A DNA stretch of 32,336 bases, from positions 1-32,336 of the forward strand of contig JAKPAM010000209.1 of the NCBI GenBank assembly GCA_029779435.1, in the 5' to 3' direction. The DNA comes from Pseudomonadota bacterium (GTDB taxonomy: Bacteria; Pseudomonadota; Gammaproteobacteria; Burkholderiales; Burkholderiaceae_E). Position numbers and translations under genes: made by a program. Below are positions 15,601-22,412 of this stretch, in pieces. How positions within the stretch are numbered: the stretch's first letter is position 1; the number at the start of each line of letters is the position of its first letter. The notes under the pieces are model-generated. The model did no database searches. It worked only from the letters and a program-made list of their open reading frames with translations, and had not been told where the DNA came from.

Positions 15601-15996
15601 GACACGCTGACCAAGGTTGCCGATCTCGCACTCCCGGCAGGGTGCCCGACAAGCTTCGCTTTCTCGCCGGACGATACAACCCTTCTCACCACCGTGTGGG
15701 AGCCGCAAGGGCTGGCACTGTGGGATGCGCGGGGTGGGGCTCAACTGGTTCGGCACGGCGGCTGCATCGCCGAAGGCACGGAGATGGGCGATGCCGATCC
15801 TTCGGATGTAATGACAGCCGGCTTCAGCGCCGACGGCGCGCACGTATTCGTAGGCACCTTGGGCGGCGTCGTCTGTGTCTGGCCACACCCAGGTGGAGGC
15901 CCTGCCCTAATGGCTCATGCCAGGCGAACTCTGTCGCGTGGGCTGTCGGCGGCAGAGCAGTCACGCTTGCCTGTGCAGCCGGTATTACCACGATGA
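12640..15996 (+). CDS. TIR-transmembrane-WD40 protein, candidate NAD-cleaving defence effector
   Basis: The product has 1118 residues from ATG 12640, where the TIR domain begins directly (MESARYGAFISYRH). TIR spans about 1-150: the BB-loop-like VFRDEEELAASSDL at 50-63, then SPLTPTSRWVNEEV. E94, four residues after W90, aligns with the NADase glutamate of human SARM1 (WVHKE). A basic stretch precedes one membrane span (about 183-205). A coiled-coil-like Gln/Arg-rich segment follows, then the motif QSRFLSSLSSQALGEGHASL (229-248) common in STAND/WD40 proteins. From about 285 to the end come roughly nine or more WD40-like blades (VELWDI, VLLWGP, ARVWST, VRLWSA, LALWDA, VCVWPH), enough for two propellers. 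The inferred model is a membrane-tethered TIR enzyme triggered by the propeller. Codon use looks less GC-biased than the flanks, suggesting transfer. Confidence 0.88.
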   Translation: MESARYGAFISYRHVAEDRRFAQRLHDELEAWTTPARLVEQGARIKVGRVFRDEEELAASSDLSAEIDSALRDSESLIVICSPLTPTSRWVNEEVQRFRALGRSHRILACLIKGEPSESFPPALFNAMDGSASEPLAADFRPPSDGSTAAAQRLAKLRLLAALIGCRFDDLVLREQARRRRRAAIGTAVLVGVSAVVSILGFTALQQRNAAENQRRVAEQRRDATLLTQSRFLSSLSSQALGEGHASLAALLALEALPREGSPEDRPYHSPAMSALYAAVLGQREQLTLGEGGLDGEAALTPTVSAVRFTTNGSQVIVGTTGGAVELWDIVSRRRVASVSLGNKPVVRLAFDRNDLRGFAASGAEVFEVDLGSGRAAPVASVEDAIESLTAHDSGSTFVTITVQGQRARAVRWTRGTEERFSAGPALEFGLDLLYHYTIRADGRQLGFGNAHMKGLILGDLVSGAKRLLLPPQLKSDTGTLFAAFSPSGDRLLVSGQRRVLLLDPALNQSPVELRGHQDVVLRAAFAADGRTVATGGEDGLVLLWGPENRYARPLRSFGGFRRGDNHALQQGAEIERTLLLPQRMRSLFEGAVGHLVFGADGAQLVVASGDRALSVFDLKGNMPPLRLGGHRGRIDDLAISADGKRLMSLDREGAARVWSTTRSKPMILSSGDSAVHDVFMPAGTAQPIALVRHSATRCGALWRAWTLGTSAPLGPKSAPMSTLSLDGRILLAGEPADGVLSRVDLEDGHATALELPGGIGSLDCAYVDPVHGGILLQADDGSVSRLPPRGRTTQPAISPSVHPDVAHPEVIKAWLRRTSPPKPDAGDRFLVNRDGDRALLWLNDGGVSLLDTRAGNELRRLTEHDYHVANKQSDDDGTGFAFSADGRLVLSLRKSGVRLWSAVDGGLLRDVPTIMGEPIFATVGGLPSRRLVVLEAERLVVHDLSSPQSTLERPMRFESVAVAQLSHDGQQLAVGGGEPCGTLWRTDTLTKVADLALPAGCPTSFAFSPDDTTLLTTVWEPQGLALWDARGGAQLVRHGGCIAEGTEMGDADPSDVMTAGFSADGAHVFVGTLGGVVCVWPHPGGGPALMAHARRTLSRGLSAAEQSRLPVQPVLPR

Positions 15997-16258
15997 CGTT
16001 GCTTTCGCTGTCCAGGCCTTACCCCTGGGGTTTGCCCAAGAAGAACAGCTACGGAGGCCTTCCCAAAGCTGGCCTGTCGAGGATGCGGTCAGCGATAGTT
16101 CCCGTCGAGCTTCGGCGTAGTCCAGCGAAGTACCGGGCTGGAGTCATCGTGAAAAAACCACCGCGGTATGGCCGGATGGCTTTCGAAGCGTCATGCGGTG
16201 CAGAGGCTTCTCCACGCCGCCAGCGCCATGTCCGTTGATGGGGCGTCTTGCCGGCCGG

Positions 16259-16429
16259 TCAGGCTGCCCGCGGCGCGCTGAGGGCTTTGCTGTAGAACCC
16301 GGAAGGATCGAAGCAGCAGACCCGCTTCTTTCCGGACGCGAGCATGTCACAGGCATCCTCGATTCGGCTCTTGCGGGTCTTGGCCTGCCTGGCCGACTCG
16401 ATCGAGTGCTGTCCGCGAGGGTGCAGCCC
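16259..16429 (-). pseudogene. C-terminal relic of a YdeI/OmpD-associated family protein
   Basis: In the minus frame ending at 16259 I read SIESARQAKTRKSRIEDACD, then MLASGKKRVCCFDPSGFYSK and a short tail. This resembles the C-terminal end of YdeI/OmpD-associated ('bacteriocin-protection') proteins, which have an Ala-x-x-x-x-Thr-Arg-x-x-Arg-Ile helix and a Met-Leu-Ala-x-Gly turn. An in-frame stop at 16430-16432 and no recognisable upstream domain show that the gene is broken. The rest of the 545 bp between the TIR gene and the next toxin gene (15997-16541) holds nothing else I recognise. Confidence 0.55.
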
Positions 16430-16541
16430 TCACGAACCCGGCTCTGCCGGGGCGGGCGGCCCGCCACCATGACAAGCCTGCACCTTGCTGCAGATCGCGG
16501 TCGGGCTGAGGCCGTCCCGCCGGATGGCCGCGACGGGAACC

Positions 16542-16934
16542 CTACCAGACCGTCTCGATTCCGAAGCTCGCGAACGCACCGTCGATCGTGACCAGCCGCA
16601 GGCCATCCAGTTCGCTCTGAGCGGCCAGCATCCGGTCGAACGGATCCCGGTGATCGACCTCGTAACCCCCTGCTCTCAGCGCATGGGCATGCGTGACCGG
16701 CCAGGACTGAAAACCATCGGCAGCGAGTAGATCGGTGTAATGGGAGACCGCCTCGTCGAGGCCAGGGAGCTTGCCCAAACGATACTTGGTCGCGATTTCC
16801 CAAGCGCTCGCCGCGCTGACGAAGATCTCGTTGCGCTGATCGCCGATCAGCGCGCGAGCGTTGGCGGACAACCGATCGTCATCGGTGAACCACCACAGCA
16901 GCGCATGCGTATCCAGCAGCAGGCGCATCAGCAC
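16542..16934 (-). CDS. PIN-domain toxin (VapC family)
   Basis: The product has 130 residues from GTG 16934, where AGGA is spaced well; ATG 16928, two codons later, gives the more usual N-terminus MRLLLDTHALLWW. PIN-domain acids are D8, E46 (SAWEIATKYRLGKL), D100 (HRDPFDRMLAAQ) and D118 (VTIDGAF). The signatures LLLDTHALLWW and DPFDR place it in the PIN subgroup usually paired with Phd-type antitoxins, unlike the first VapC in this window. All active-site acids are intact. It follows its antitoxin by 19 bp in the same transcript. Confidence 0.93.
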   Translation of the reverse strand: MLMRLLLDTHALLWWFTDDDRLSANARALIGDQRNEIFVSAASAWEIATKYRLGKLPGLDEAVSHYTDLLAADGFQSWPVTHAHALRAGGYEVDHRDPFDRMLAAQSELDGLRLVTIDGAFASFGIETVW

Positions 16935-16953
16935 GCCCCGTCCTGCATCGATC

Positions 16954-17190
16954 TCACGGCTGACCCTCCCAGGCCTTCAGCTCGCTTTCCGGTAGCGGAT
17001 CGAAGAATGCATCATCGAGCCGGCCGCGAATCCGCCCAGGCCGGCGGCCACTGGTGTCCGCTGCGAGCGGCACCAACCGTGCATAGGGTTTGCCGCCCTT
17101 CGCGAGGATGATCTCCTGCCCCTGATGCGCCTGTTCCATCAGCCGCGAGAGATGCGTCTTCGCTTCCTGCACGTTGACGATGATCGGCAT
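16954..17190 (-). CDS. Phd/YefM-type antitoxin
   Basis: The product has 78 residues, with a good GGAGG just before the ATG. The N-terminal Phd/YefM fold is clear: IVNVQEAKTHLSRLMEQAHQ, then GQEIILAKGGKPYARLVPL. The remaining residues form a charged, flexible C-terminus with LDDAFFDPLPESELKAWEG, which would bind and block the PIN toxin. It is the first gene of a two-gene operon whose promoter region carries a combined direct and inverted repeat, consistent with autorepression. Confidence 0.93.
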   Translation of the reverse strand: MPIIVNVQEAKTHLSRLMEQAHQGQEIILAKGGKPYARLVPLAADTSGRRPGRIRGRLDDAFFDPLPESELKAWEGQP

Positions 17191-17210
17191 GCCAGCCTCC
17201 GGGTCGAAAG

Positions 17211-17240
17211 ATCATATGTGGTTGACCAGATTGACCAACC
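17211..17240 (-). promoter_or_regulatory. promoter/operator of the Phd-PIN operon
   Basis: On the minus strand TATGAT (complement of 17211-17216) is a good -10. Next to it the plus strand has TTGACCA twice (17222-17228 and 17231-17237, 9-bp period), enclosed by GGTTG (17220-17224) and CAACC (17236-17240). The repeats occupy the -10/-35 spacer, the expected operator position for a Phd-type repressor. Confidence 0.6.
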
Positions 17241-17486
17241 AATATCGAAGTGTAACGTGGGCCAATCCCTATGCAAAGGCGGACGCACTCCCGTCCCGGA
17301 TGCGGAGACACGAACGCGAGTCGCCAATCGCGGCCACTGAAGCGTAGCGACAAGAGATCGCCCCGCACGTTGAAGCCGGTAAGCGCCAAGGTCAGGATCT
17401 GAGCGAAGCGGACAACGCGATCGACCAGCAGCGGCTGGCTGAATTCGTCGGTTCTGTCATGGCGCTGCCACCGCCCAAAATGACAA

Positions 17487-17504
17487 AGGCCTCGAACGAG
17501 GCCT
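17487..17504 (-). terminator. intrinsic terminator beyond tRNA-Ser
   Basis: AGGCCTCG and CGAGGCCT form a perfect 8-bp stem with a 2-base loop; on the minus strand it is followed by TTTGTCATTTT. It would stop minus-strand transcription coming from the tRNA-Ser region. Confidence 0.6.
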
Positions 17505-17532
17505 AAGGACATGAAACGACTGAGAAATCTTC

Positions 17533-17553
17533 TGGCGGAGACGGAGGGATTCG
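17533..17553. repeat. 21-bp copy of the tRNA-Ser 3' end (possible att site)
   Basis: These 21 bases are identical to 17679-17699, which hold the CCA, discriminator, acceptor strand and part of the T arm of tRNA-Ser. The copies are in the same orientation, 146 bp apart. No other part of a tRNA is recognisable here, so this is a displaced tRNA 3' end, the usual form of an attachment site left by a tRNA-targeting integrative element. Confidence 0.7.
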
Positions 17554-17573
17554 CCCACACAAGCGCGGGCCGC

Positions 17574-17632
17574 CGCCGGCCTTGCAAGGCCGGCGCTTCG
17601 AATCCCTCACGCGAAGGCCACCGGGCCTTCGC
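17574..17632. repeat. two strong inverted repeats between the tRNA-Ser 3' end copies
   Basis: 17574-17595 is a perfect 22-bp palindrome centred on TTGCAA. 17611-17619 (GCGAAGGCC) and 17624-17632 (GGCCTTCGC) form a perfect 9-bp stem with a 4-base loop. Both lie inside the 146-bp segment bounded by the duplicated tRNA end. They could be terminators, recombination sites or a structured RNA. Apart from the features listed separately, 17241-17681 holds no gene I can support. Confidence 0.6.
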
Positions 17633-17652
17633 TCGTCCCCTCCAAACAACAA

Positions 17653-17670
17653 CGCCCGCTGATGCGGGCG
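17653..17670 (-). terminator. tRNA-Ser terminator
   Basis: CGCCCGC-TGAT-GCGGGCG is a perfect 7-bp stem. Read on the minus strand it begins 9 bp after the encoded CCA of tRNA-Ser and is followed by TTGTTGTTT. Flanking AACAA/TTGTT extends the stem, as expected for an intrinsic terminator. Confidence 0.7.
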
Positions 17671-17678
17671 CAGTTGTT

Positions 17679-17771
17679 TGGCGGAGACGGAGGGATTCGA
17701 ACCCTCGATGCGGCTTTTGACCACATGCTCCCTTAGCAGGGGAGTGCCTTCGACCACTCGGCCACGTCTCC
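17679..17771 (-). tRNA. tRNA-Ser (anticodon GCT)
   Basis: On the minus strand the acceptor strands GGAGACG and CGTCTCC pair fully, followed by discriminator G and an encoded CCA. The D arm has GGCCGAGTGGTCGAAGGC. The anticodon stem CTCCC/GGGAG encloses CTGCTAA, giving anticodon GCT, which reads AGC/AGU serine codons. A long class-II variable arm follows, then the T arm GAGGGTTCGAATCCCTC. The structure is complete. A terminator follows, and the 3' end is duplicated 146 bp away. Confidence 0.97.
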
Positions 17772-17773
17772 GG

Positions 17774-17806
17774 ATCCGTTGCAACGGATGCGAGCCCGCG
17801 ATTGTA
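17774..17806 (-). promoter_or_regulatory. tRNA-Ser promoter -10 and leader palindrome
   Basis: TACAAT (complement of 17801-17806) is a near-consensus -10 about 30 bp before the mature tRNA 5' end; no strong -35 is visible. Between them lies a perfect 16-bp palindrome (17774-17789, ATCCGTTGCAACGGAT) in the 5' leader that RNase P would remove. Confidence 0.45.
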
Positions 17807-17901
17807 CATCTTTTTCCAGGACCCTCATCCGCCGTTCGGCAGTAGTCCGCGCCGCGCAGCGGCCATCGCATCGCTGCGATGCCGACGCGGACAGCCCGAT
17901 T

Positions 17902-19185
17902 TCAGTTGACCGCCGGCAACTGCCCGTCCTGATCCAGCCCGAACGCGCGATGCAGTTCGCGCACGGCCAACTCCATGTACTTGTCCTCGATGATGACCGA
18001 GATCTTGATCTCGCTGGTCGAGATCATCTGGATGTTGATGCCCTCTTCCGACAGCGTGCGGAACATCAGGCTGGCGACGCCGACGTGCGAGCGCATGCCG
18101 ATACCGACCGCCGAGACCTTGGCGATCTTGGGATCGCCCTTGACCTCGCCGCCGCCGACGGCGGGCCGCACGACGTCATTGAGCACCTGCAGCGCGCGCT
18201 GGTACTCGTTGCGATGAACGGTGAACGAGAAGTCGGTCGTGCCCTTCACGCCGGCGTTCTGCACGATCATGTCGACGTCGATGTTCGCGTCGGCGACCGG
18301 CCCCAGGATCTGGTAGGCGATGCCCGGGCGGTCGGGCACGTTGGTGATGGTGACCTTGGCCTCGTCGCGATTGAACGCGATCCCCGAAATGACGGCCTGT
18401 TCCATGGTTTCGTCTTCCTCGAACGTAATCAGCGTGCCGGAAGCCGCCTGTTCGGCCACCGGCGTATCGGGCGGTGTCAGGCTCGACAGCACGCGGGTCT
18501 TGACGCGGTACTTGCCGGCGAACTCGACGGAGCGGATCTGCAGCACCTTGGAGCCGAGACTGGCCATCTCGAGCATCTCTTCGAACGTGATCTTCTCGAG
18601 CCGGCGCGCTTCGGGGACGATGCGCGGGTCGGTCGTGTAGACGCCATCGACGTCGGTGTAGATCAGGCATTCCTCGGCCTGCAGCGCGGCCGCGATGGCG
18701 ACCGCCGACGTGTCCGACCCGCCGCGCCCGAGCGTCGTGATGTGCGCGCGGCCGTCCGGTGCCGTGTAGACACCCTGGAAACCGGTGATGATGACGACCT
18801 TGCCGGCGGCCAGGTCGGCGCGCACACGCTGGTCGTCGATCGATTCGATGCGGGCCTTGGTGAAGGCATCGTCGGTGCGGACCGGAACCTGCCAACCCGC
18901 GTAGCTGACGGCATCGACGCCGATCGCCTGGAGCGCCATCGCGAGCAGCCCGACCGATACCTGTTCGCCGGTCGCGGCGATCGCATCGAGCTCGCGCGGG
19001 TCGGGATCGGCCTGGATCTCCTTGGCCAGCGCGAGCAGCCGGTTGGTTTCACCGGACATCGCCGATGGCACGACGACCATCTGGTGGCCGGCCGCATGCC
19101 AGCCGGCGACGCGCTTGGCGACGTTCTGGATGCGCTCGACCGAGCCCATCGATGTGCCGCCGTATTTGTGAACGATCAGGGCCAT
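17902..19185 (-). CDS. lysC: aspartate kinase
   Basis: The product has 427 residues from ATG 19185 (MALIVHKYGGTSMGS); the open frame reaches 19290 but that extension would overlap the 3' end of tilS. The kinase domain (about 1-240) has the KYGGTSMGS nucleotide motif, then TTLGRGGSDTSAVAIAAAL and DVDGVYTTDPR. Two ACT domains follow (about 265-415), with VPDRPGIAYQILGPVADANI and SEEGINIQMISTSEIKISV, the sites for lysine and threonine feedback. It phosphorylates aspartate, the first step to lysine, threonine and methionine. The gene follows tilS by 35 bp on the same strand. No riboswitch is apparent. The ribosome-binding site is weak. Confidence 0.97.
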   Translation of the reverse strand: MALIVHKYGGTSMGSVERIQNVAKRVAGWHAAGHQMVVVPSAMSGETNRLLALAKEIQADPDPRELDAIAATGEQVSVGLLAMALQAIGVDAVSYAGWQVPVRTDDAFTKARIESIDDQRVRADLAAGKVVIITGFQGVYTAPDGRAHITTLGRGGSDTSAVAIAAALQAEECLIYTDVDGVYTTDPRIVPEARRLEKITFEEMLEMASLGSKVLQIRSVEFAGKYRVKTRVLSSLTPPDTPVAEQAASGTLITFEEDETMEQAVISGIAFNRDEAKVTITNVPDRPGIAYQILGPVADANIDVDMIVQNAGVKGTTDFSFTVHRNEYQRALQVLNDVVRPAVGGGEVKGDPKIAKVSAVGIGMRSHVGVASLMFRTLSEEGINIQMISTSEIKISVIIEDKYMELAVRELHRAFGLDQDGQLPAVN

Positions 19186-19220
19186 GATGCAGTCTGCGGG
19201 ACTTAGGACAAAGCCCGCGA

Positions 19221-20810
19221 TTATACGTGACGGCCCCACGGATACCCGTACGCCCGCAATGGGCCGAGCCAGCGCGGATCGGGCTCCCATGCGAGCCGGA
19301 CGAATCCGGTCTCGCCCTCGGCTTCATCCTCGCCCCCTGTCGCCGCGTTCCGCCACCGCGCCCCGCGGTCCGCCCCGAACGCGCCGGTGAACAGCACCTC
19401 TCCTTCCGCCAGCACGACCGGCATCGCCGACCGCAGCCATGGCGCGACGCCGTATTGCTGGTATAGGTGCTTGAGCGGCCGCGACGGGCCATCCGGCCGC
19501 AGCCGCTGACGATGGGCGCCCAGCGGACCCGCGACGACGCGCAGATCGTCCCGCGCCAGCCAACGCGCATCCGCCGCACCGTCATCGTCCGCCGCACACG
19601 GCAGCACCCTCAGCCAGCCCCGCCCCGGCCCGAGCGGAATGCGGCCCGTCCACGGCCCCGACGGCAAGGTCGCGGTGAAGGGCTGCTGGAGATCGGCCAG
19701 CGCGTCGAGCGGAACGGCCGCGATCCGGTCGCGATAGCGCAGCAGCGCGACGCCGTCGTGATCGACCCGGGCTTGCGGCGACGCCCCCGACAGCAGTTGC
19801 CGGGCCATCTGGTCGAAACGGGCGGTGTCGGGCGCACGCAAACCCATCCGGCCCAACCAGGTGCGCCAGGCCCAGGCACGGCGGGCCGGCGACAGGGGTT
19901 CCAGCGCCGCTCGGTCCAACCAGCCGCGCAGATGCGCGTCGGCCCGATCAGCGCTTTCATGGCGCCCCTCTTCGTGACGCTCCTTCGGGACGCCGTGGTT
20001 CTGCGCAACGCCTTCCGGATCCTCCCCACCCTCGCCGGTCGCAGCGGCCAGATCCGCCCGCGCCAGTTCATCCAGCGTCTCGGCCGCCGCACGCCAATGA
20101 TCCAGATTGCGCAGCACGACCCGCCGAAAGCCGGGCATCGCCGTTTCGAGCGCCGGCAGCGCCGCGTGCCGCAATGCGTTGCGCACGAAGCGGTGATCGG
20201 CATTGCTCGGATCGTCGACCCATCGCAACCGGTGATGCGCGGCGTAGTCGGCCAACTGCTGCCGCCAGAGCCCGAGCAGCGGCCGTTCCAGCCACACCCC
20301 GTCGAACAGGCGGCGCGCATCGATGCCGAGCAGGCCCGACAGGCCGGCGCCGCGTCCCAGGCGCAGCAGCAACGTCTCGACCTGGTCATCGGCGTGATGG
20401 GCGGTCCACAGGCGGGTCGCGCCGTGCTCGCGCGCCGCTTGCGCCAGCACGCGATAGCGCGCGCGGCGCGCCCATTGCTCGACGCTGTCGCCGCCGAGCG
20501 GCGTGTCCGGCAGTGTCAGACTCACGAAACGGGCGCCCCACTGTCTGGCGACGTCGGCGCAGTGCGCGGGCCAGTCGTCGGCGACGGCCTGCAAGCCGTG
20601 ATGCACGTGCAGCGCCAGCACGCGGGACGGCGCGATGTGCTGGCATGACGCATGAAGCAGAACCGTGGAATCGAGGCCGCCGCTGAATGCGACGGCGATC
20701 ACCGGACCGTGCTCATGGGTCGGCGAAACGGGCAACGAAGCCGATGAGATCGCCGCCGAGACGGCGTGCGGCACCGGCGCGCTACTCGCTGATTTCCTTG
20801 AAGCGGCCAT
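19221..20810 (-). CDS. tilS: tRNA(Ile)-lysidine synthase
   Basis: The product has 529 residues, long for the family. The N-type ATP pyrophosphatase P loop SGGLDS is at 43-48, followed by LHVHHGLQ and the [18 protein letters not shown] helix. The C-terminal tRNA-binding domain ends with [19 protein letters not shown] and FTGAFGA. It converts C34 of the tRNA reading AUA to lysidine. Two oddities are visible: an N-terminal extension of about 36 residues, and a charged insert near 275-305 ([20 protein letters not shown]) not usual for the family. Its start lies inside the 3' end of accA (29-bp overlap), so the true start may be downstream; no internal ATG is obvious before the P loop. Confidence 0.95.
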   Translation of the reverse strand: MAASRKSASSAPVPHAVSAAISSASLPVSPTHEHGPVIAVAFSGGLDSTVLLHASCQHIAPSRVLALHVHHGLQAVADDWPAHCADVARQWGARFVSLTLPDTPLGGDSVEQWARRARYRVLAQAAREHGATRLWTAHHADDQVETLLLRLGRGAGLSGLLGIDARRLFDGVWLERPLLGLWRQQLADYAAHHRLRWVDDPSNADHRFVRNALRHAALPALETAMPGFRRVVLRNLDHWRAAAETLDELARADLAAATGEGGEDPEGVAQNHGVPKERHEEGRHESADRADAHLRGWLDRAALEPLSPARRAWAWRTWLGRMGLRAPDTARFDQMARQLLSGASPQARVDHDGVALLRYRDRIAAVPLDALADLQQPFTATLPSGPWTGRIPLGPGRGWLRVLPCAADDDGAADARWLARDDLRVVAGPLGAHRQRLRPDGPSRPLKHLYQQYGVAPWLRSAMPVVLAEGEVLFTGAFGADRGARWRNAATGGEDEAEGETGFVRLAWEPDPRWLGPLRAYGYPWGRHV

Positions 20811-21747
20811 AGGCCAGCAACCGTTCCTGGCGCTGCTTGACCAGTTCGGCCGGCTTGACGTTCTGGAACTGCCGCAGCGCGTCGGCCAGCGCGCGGCGCA
20901 GGAACTGGGCCATCTGGGCCGGATCGCGGTGCGCGCCGCCGACCGGCTCGTTGACGATCCGGTCGATCAGCCCCAGCGCCTTGAGCCGATGCGCGGTGAT
21001 GCCGAGGCTTTCGGCGGCGTCGGGCGCCTTCGACGCGCTCTTGTACAGGATCGCCGCGCAACCCTCGGGGGTAATGACCGAATAGACGGCGAACTGCAGC
21101 ATCAGCACGATGTCGGCGACGCCGATTGCCAGCGCGCCGCCCGACCCGCCTTCACCGATGACGGTCGAGATGATCGGCACGCGCAGCGCCGACATCTCGA
21201 ACAGGTTGCGGCCGATCGCCTCGGACTGGTTGCGCTCTTCGGCACCCATGCCCGGAAACGCGCCCGGCGTGTCGACGAACGTGAACACCGGGATCTCGAA
21301 TTTCTCGGCCAGCTTCATCAGGCGCAGCGCCTTGCGATATCCCTCGGGCCGCGGCATGCCGAAGTTGCGCAGGTTGCGGTCCTTGGCGTCGCGGCCCTTC
21401 TGGTGGCCGATCAGCATCACGCTCTGGCCGTTGAAGCGGGCGACCCCGCCGACGATGGCCGGATCGTCGGCGAAGTGCCGGTCGCCATGCAACTCGTGGA
21501 AATCGGTGAAGATCGACGCGACGTAATCGAGCGTATAAGGGCGCTGAGGATGGCGCGCCACCTGCACGACCTGCCACGGCGTCAACTTCCCATAGGTCTC
21601 CTTGACCAGTGCCAGGCTCTTGCCCTGCAGTCGCTCGATCTCGTCGGCGATATCCACCGCCGAATCGTCCTGCACGAAACGCAACGACTCGATACGCTGC
21701 TCGAGCTCGGCGATCGGCTGCTCGAAATCGAGGAAGGTCGTCTTCAT
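20782..21747 (-). CDS. accA: acetyl-CoA carboxylase carboxyltransferase subunit alpha
   Basis: The product has 321 residues from ATG 21747 ([20 protein letters not shown]), the normal length; a longer open frame to 21810 runs into alkA. Key blocks are [20 protein letters not shown], then the AccA core [24 protein letters not shown] region, [20 protein letters not shown] and the oxyanion glycines in [15 protein letters not shown]. AccA and AccD form the carboxyltransferase that makes malonyl-CoA for fatty-acid synthesis. The start codon overlaps the alkA stop by one base (TGATG), and the ribosome-binding site GGAG lies in the end of alkA, so the two are coupled. Confidence 0.98.
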   Translation of the reverse strand: MKTTFLDFEQPIAELEQRIESLRFVQDDSAVDIADEIERLQGKSLALVKETYGKLTPWQVVQVARHPQRPYTLDYVASIFTDFHELHGDRHFADDPAIVGGVARFNGQSVMLIGHQKGRDAKDRNLRNFGMPRPEGYRKALRLMKLAEKFEIPVFTFVDTPGAFPGMGAEERNQSEAIGRNLFEMSALRVPIISTVIGEGGSGGALAIGVADIVLMLQFAVYSVITPEGCAAILYKSASKAPDAAESLGITAHRLKALGLIDRIVNEPVGGAHRDPAQMAQFLRRALADALRQFQNVKPAELVKQRQERLLAYGRFKEISE

Positions 21748-22412
21748 CAATACTCCACTGGTAAGGGATCGAGGCTGCGCCACAAATACCAAGTGGCGAC
21801 GGATCGCCACGGGCGCCAGGCTTCGCCCCTGTGCAGGGCCTGGGCGCGCGATATCTTCACGCCGCCTTCATAAGCGGCGCTCAACGCGTTGAGAAGGCCC
21901 ACGTCATCGAGCGGATAGACGTCAGGCCGGAGCAGATTAAAAATCAAAAACATCTCGGCTGTCCAGCGGCCGATACCGCGGATGCCGGTCAGATCCTTGA
22001 TGATCTCTTCGTCGCTCATCCCGGGCCAATCGGCCGCATCGATCGCGCCGGAGTCGAAGTGGATGCACAGATCCACCAGATATTCGATCTTGCGGTACGA
22101 CAACCCGCACTGCCTGAGCGCTTCGGTCGGCTGCGCCAGCAACGACAGCGGCGTCATCACGCCGACCTGCGCGACGCAGCGGTTCCACACCGACTGCGCG
22201 GCCTTGACCGAGATCTGCTGGCCGACGATCGAACGGGCCAGCGTCAGGAACGGATCGCTGCGCGGCGCCAGATGCAGCGGCCCCGGCCGATCGATCAGCG
22301 CGCGCATCACCGGATCGGTCCGGCCCAATGCATCGCGCGCGTCGGCCCAGAACGGCGGCGGTCCGGCCGCCGTGGCGGCATCGCCGAGCGGCGATGACGA
22401 CGAGGCGCTCAC
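21747..22412 (-). CDS. alkA: DNA-3-methyladenine glycosylase II (HhH-GPD family)
   Basis: The product has 221 residues from GTG 22412, overlapping the cysS stop by four bases (GTGA). The helix-hairpin-helix DNA-binding motif is [15 protein letters not shown] (about 141-155). The catalytic Asp is D170 in VYPLDDVGL. The N-terminal segment [19 protein letters not shown] is the usual HhH-GPD opening helix. This is a short MAG/AlkA form without the N-terminal beta domain of E. coli AlkA. It removes alkylated bases such as 3-methyladenine. Its place between cysS and accA is a known Burkholderiales arrangement. Confidence 0.93.
   Translation of the reverse strand: MSASSSSPLGDAATAAGPPPFWADARDALGRTDPVMRALIDRPGPLHLAPRSDPFLTLARSIVGQQISVKAAQSVWNRCVAQVGVMTPLSLLAQPTEALRQCGLSYRKIEYLVDLCIHFDSGAIDAADWPGMSDEEIIKDLTGIRGIGRWTAEMFLIFNLLRPDVYPLDDVGLLNALSAAYEGGVKISRAQALHRGEAWRPWRSVATWYLWRSLDPLPVEY

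Noticed and set aside
16000..16240. Plus-strand frame after the TIR gene (MTLLSLSRPYPWG...)
   Set aside because: No domain, no ribosome-binding site, and it overlaps the end of the YdeI-like relic region; it cannot be supported as a gene.
17262..17505. Possible integrase remnant on the minus strand near tRNA-Ser
   Set aside because: A segment reading LALTGFNVRGDLLSLRF vaguely recalls the first Arg block of tyrosine recombinases, but the spacing is off by one and no other block is present.
17574..17632. CRISPR-like palindromic repeats
   Set aside because: The inverted repeats differ from one another and have no regular spacers; no CRISPR array exists in the window.
17779..19206. 475-codon plus-strand open frame opposite lysC
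   Set aside because: Antisense shadow of the aspartate kinase gene, His/Asp/Arg-rich.
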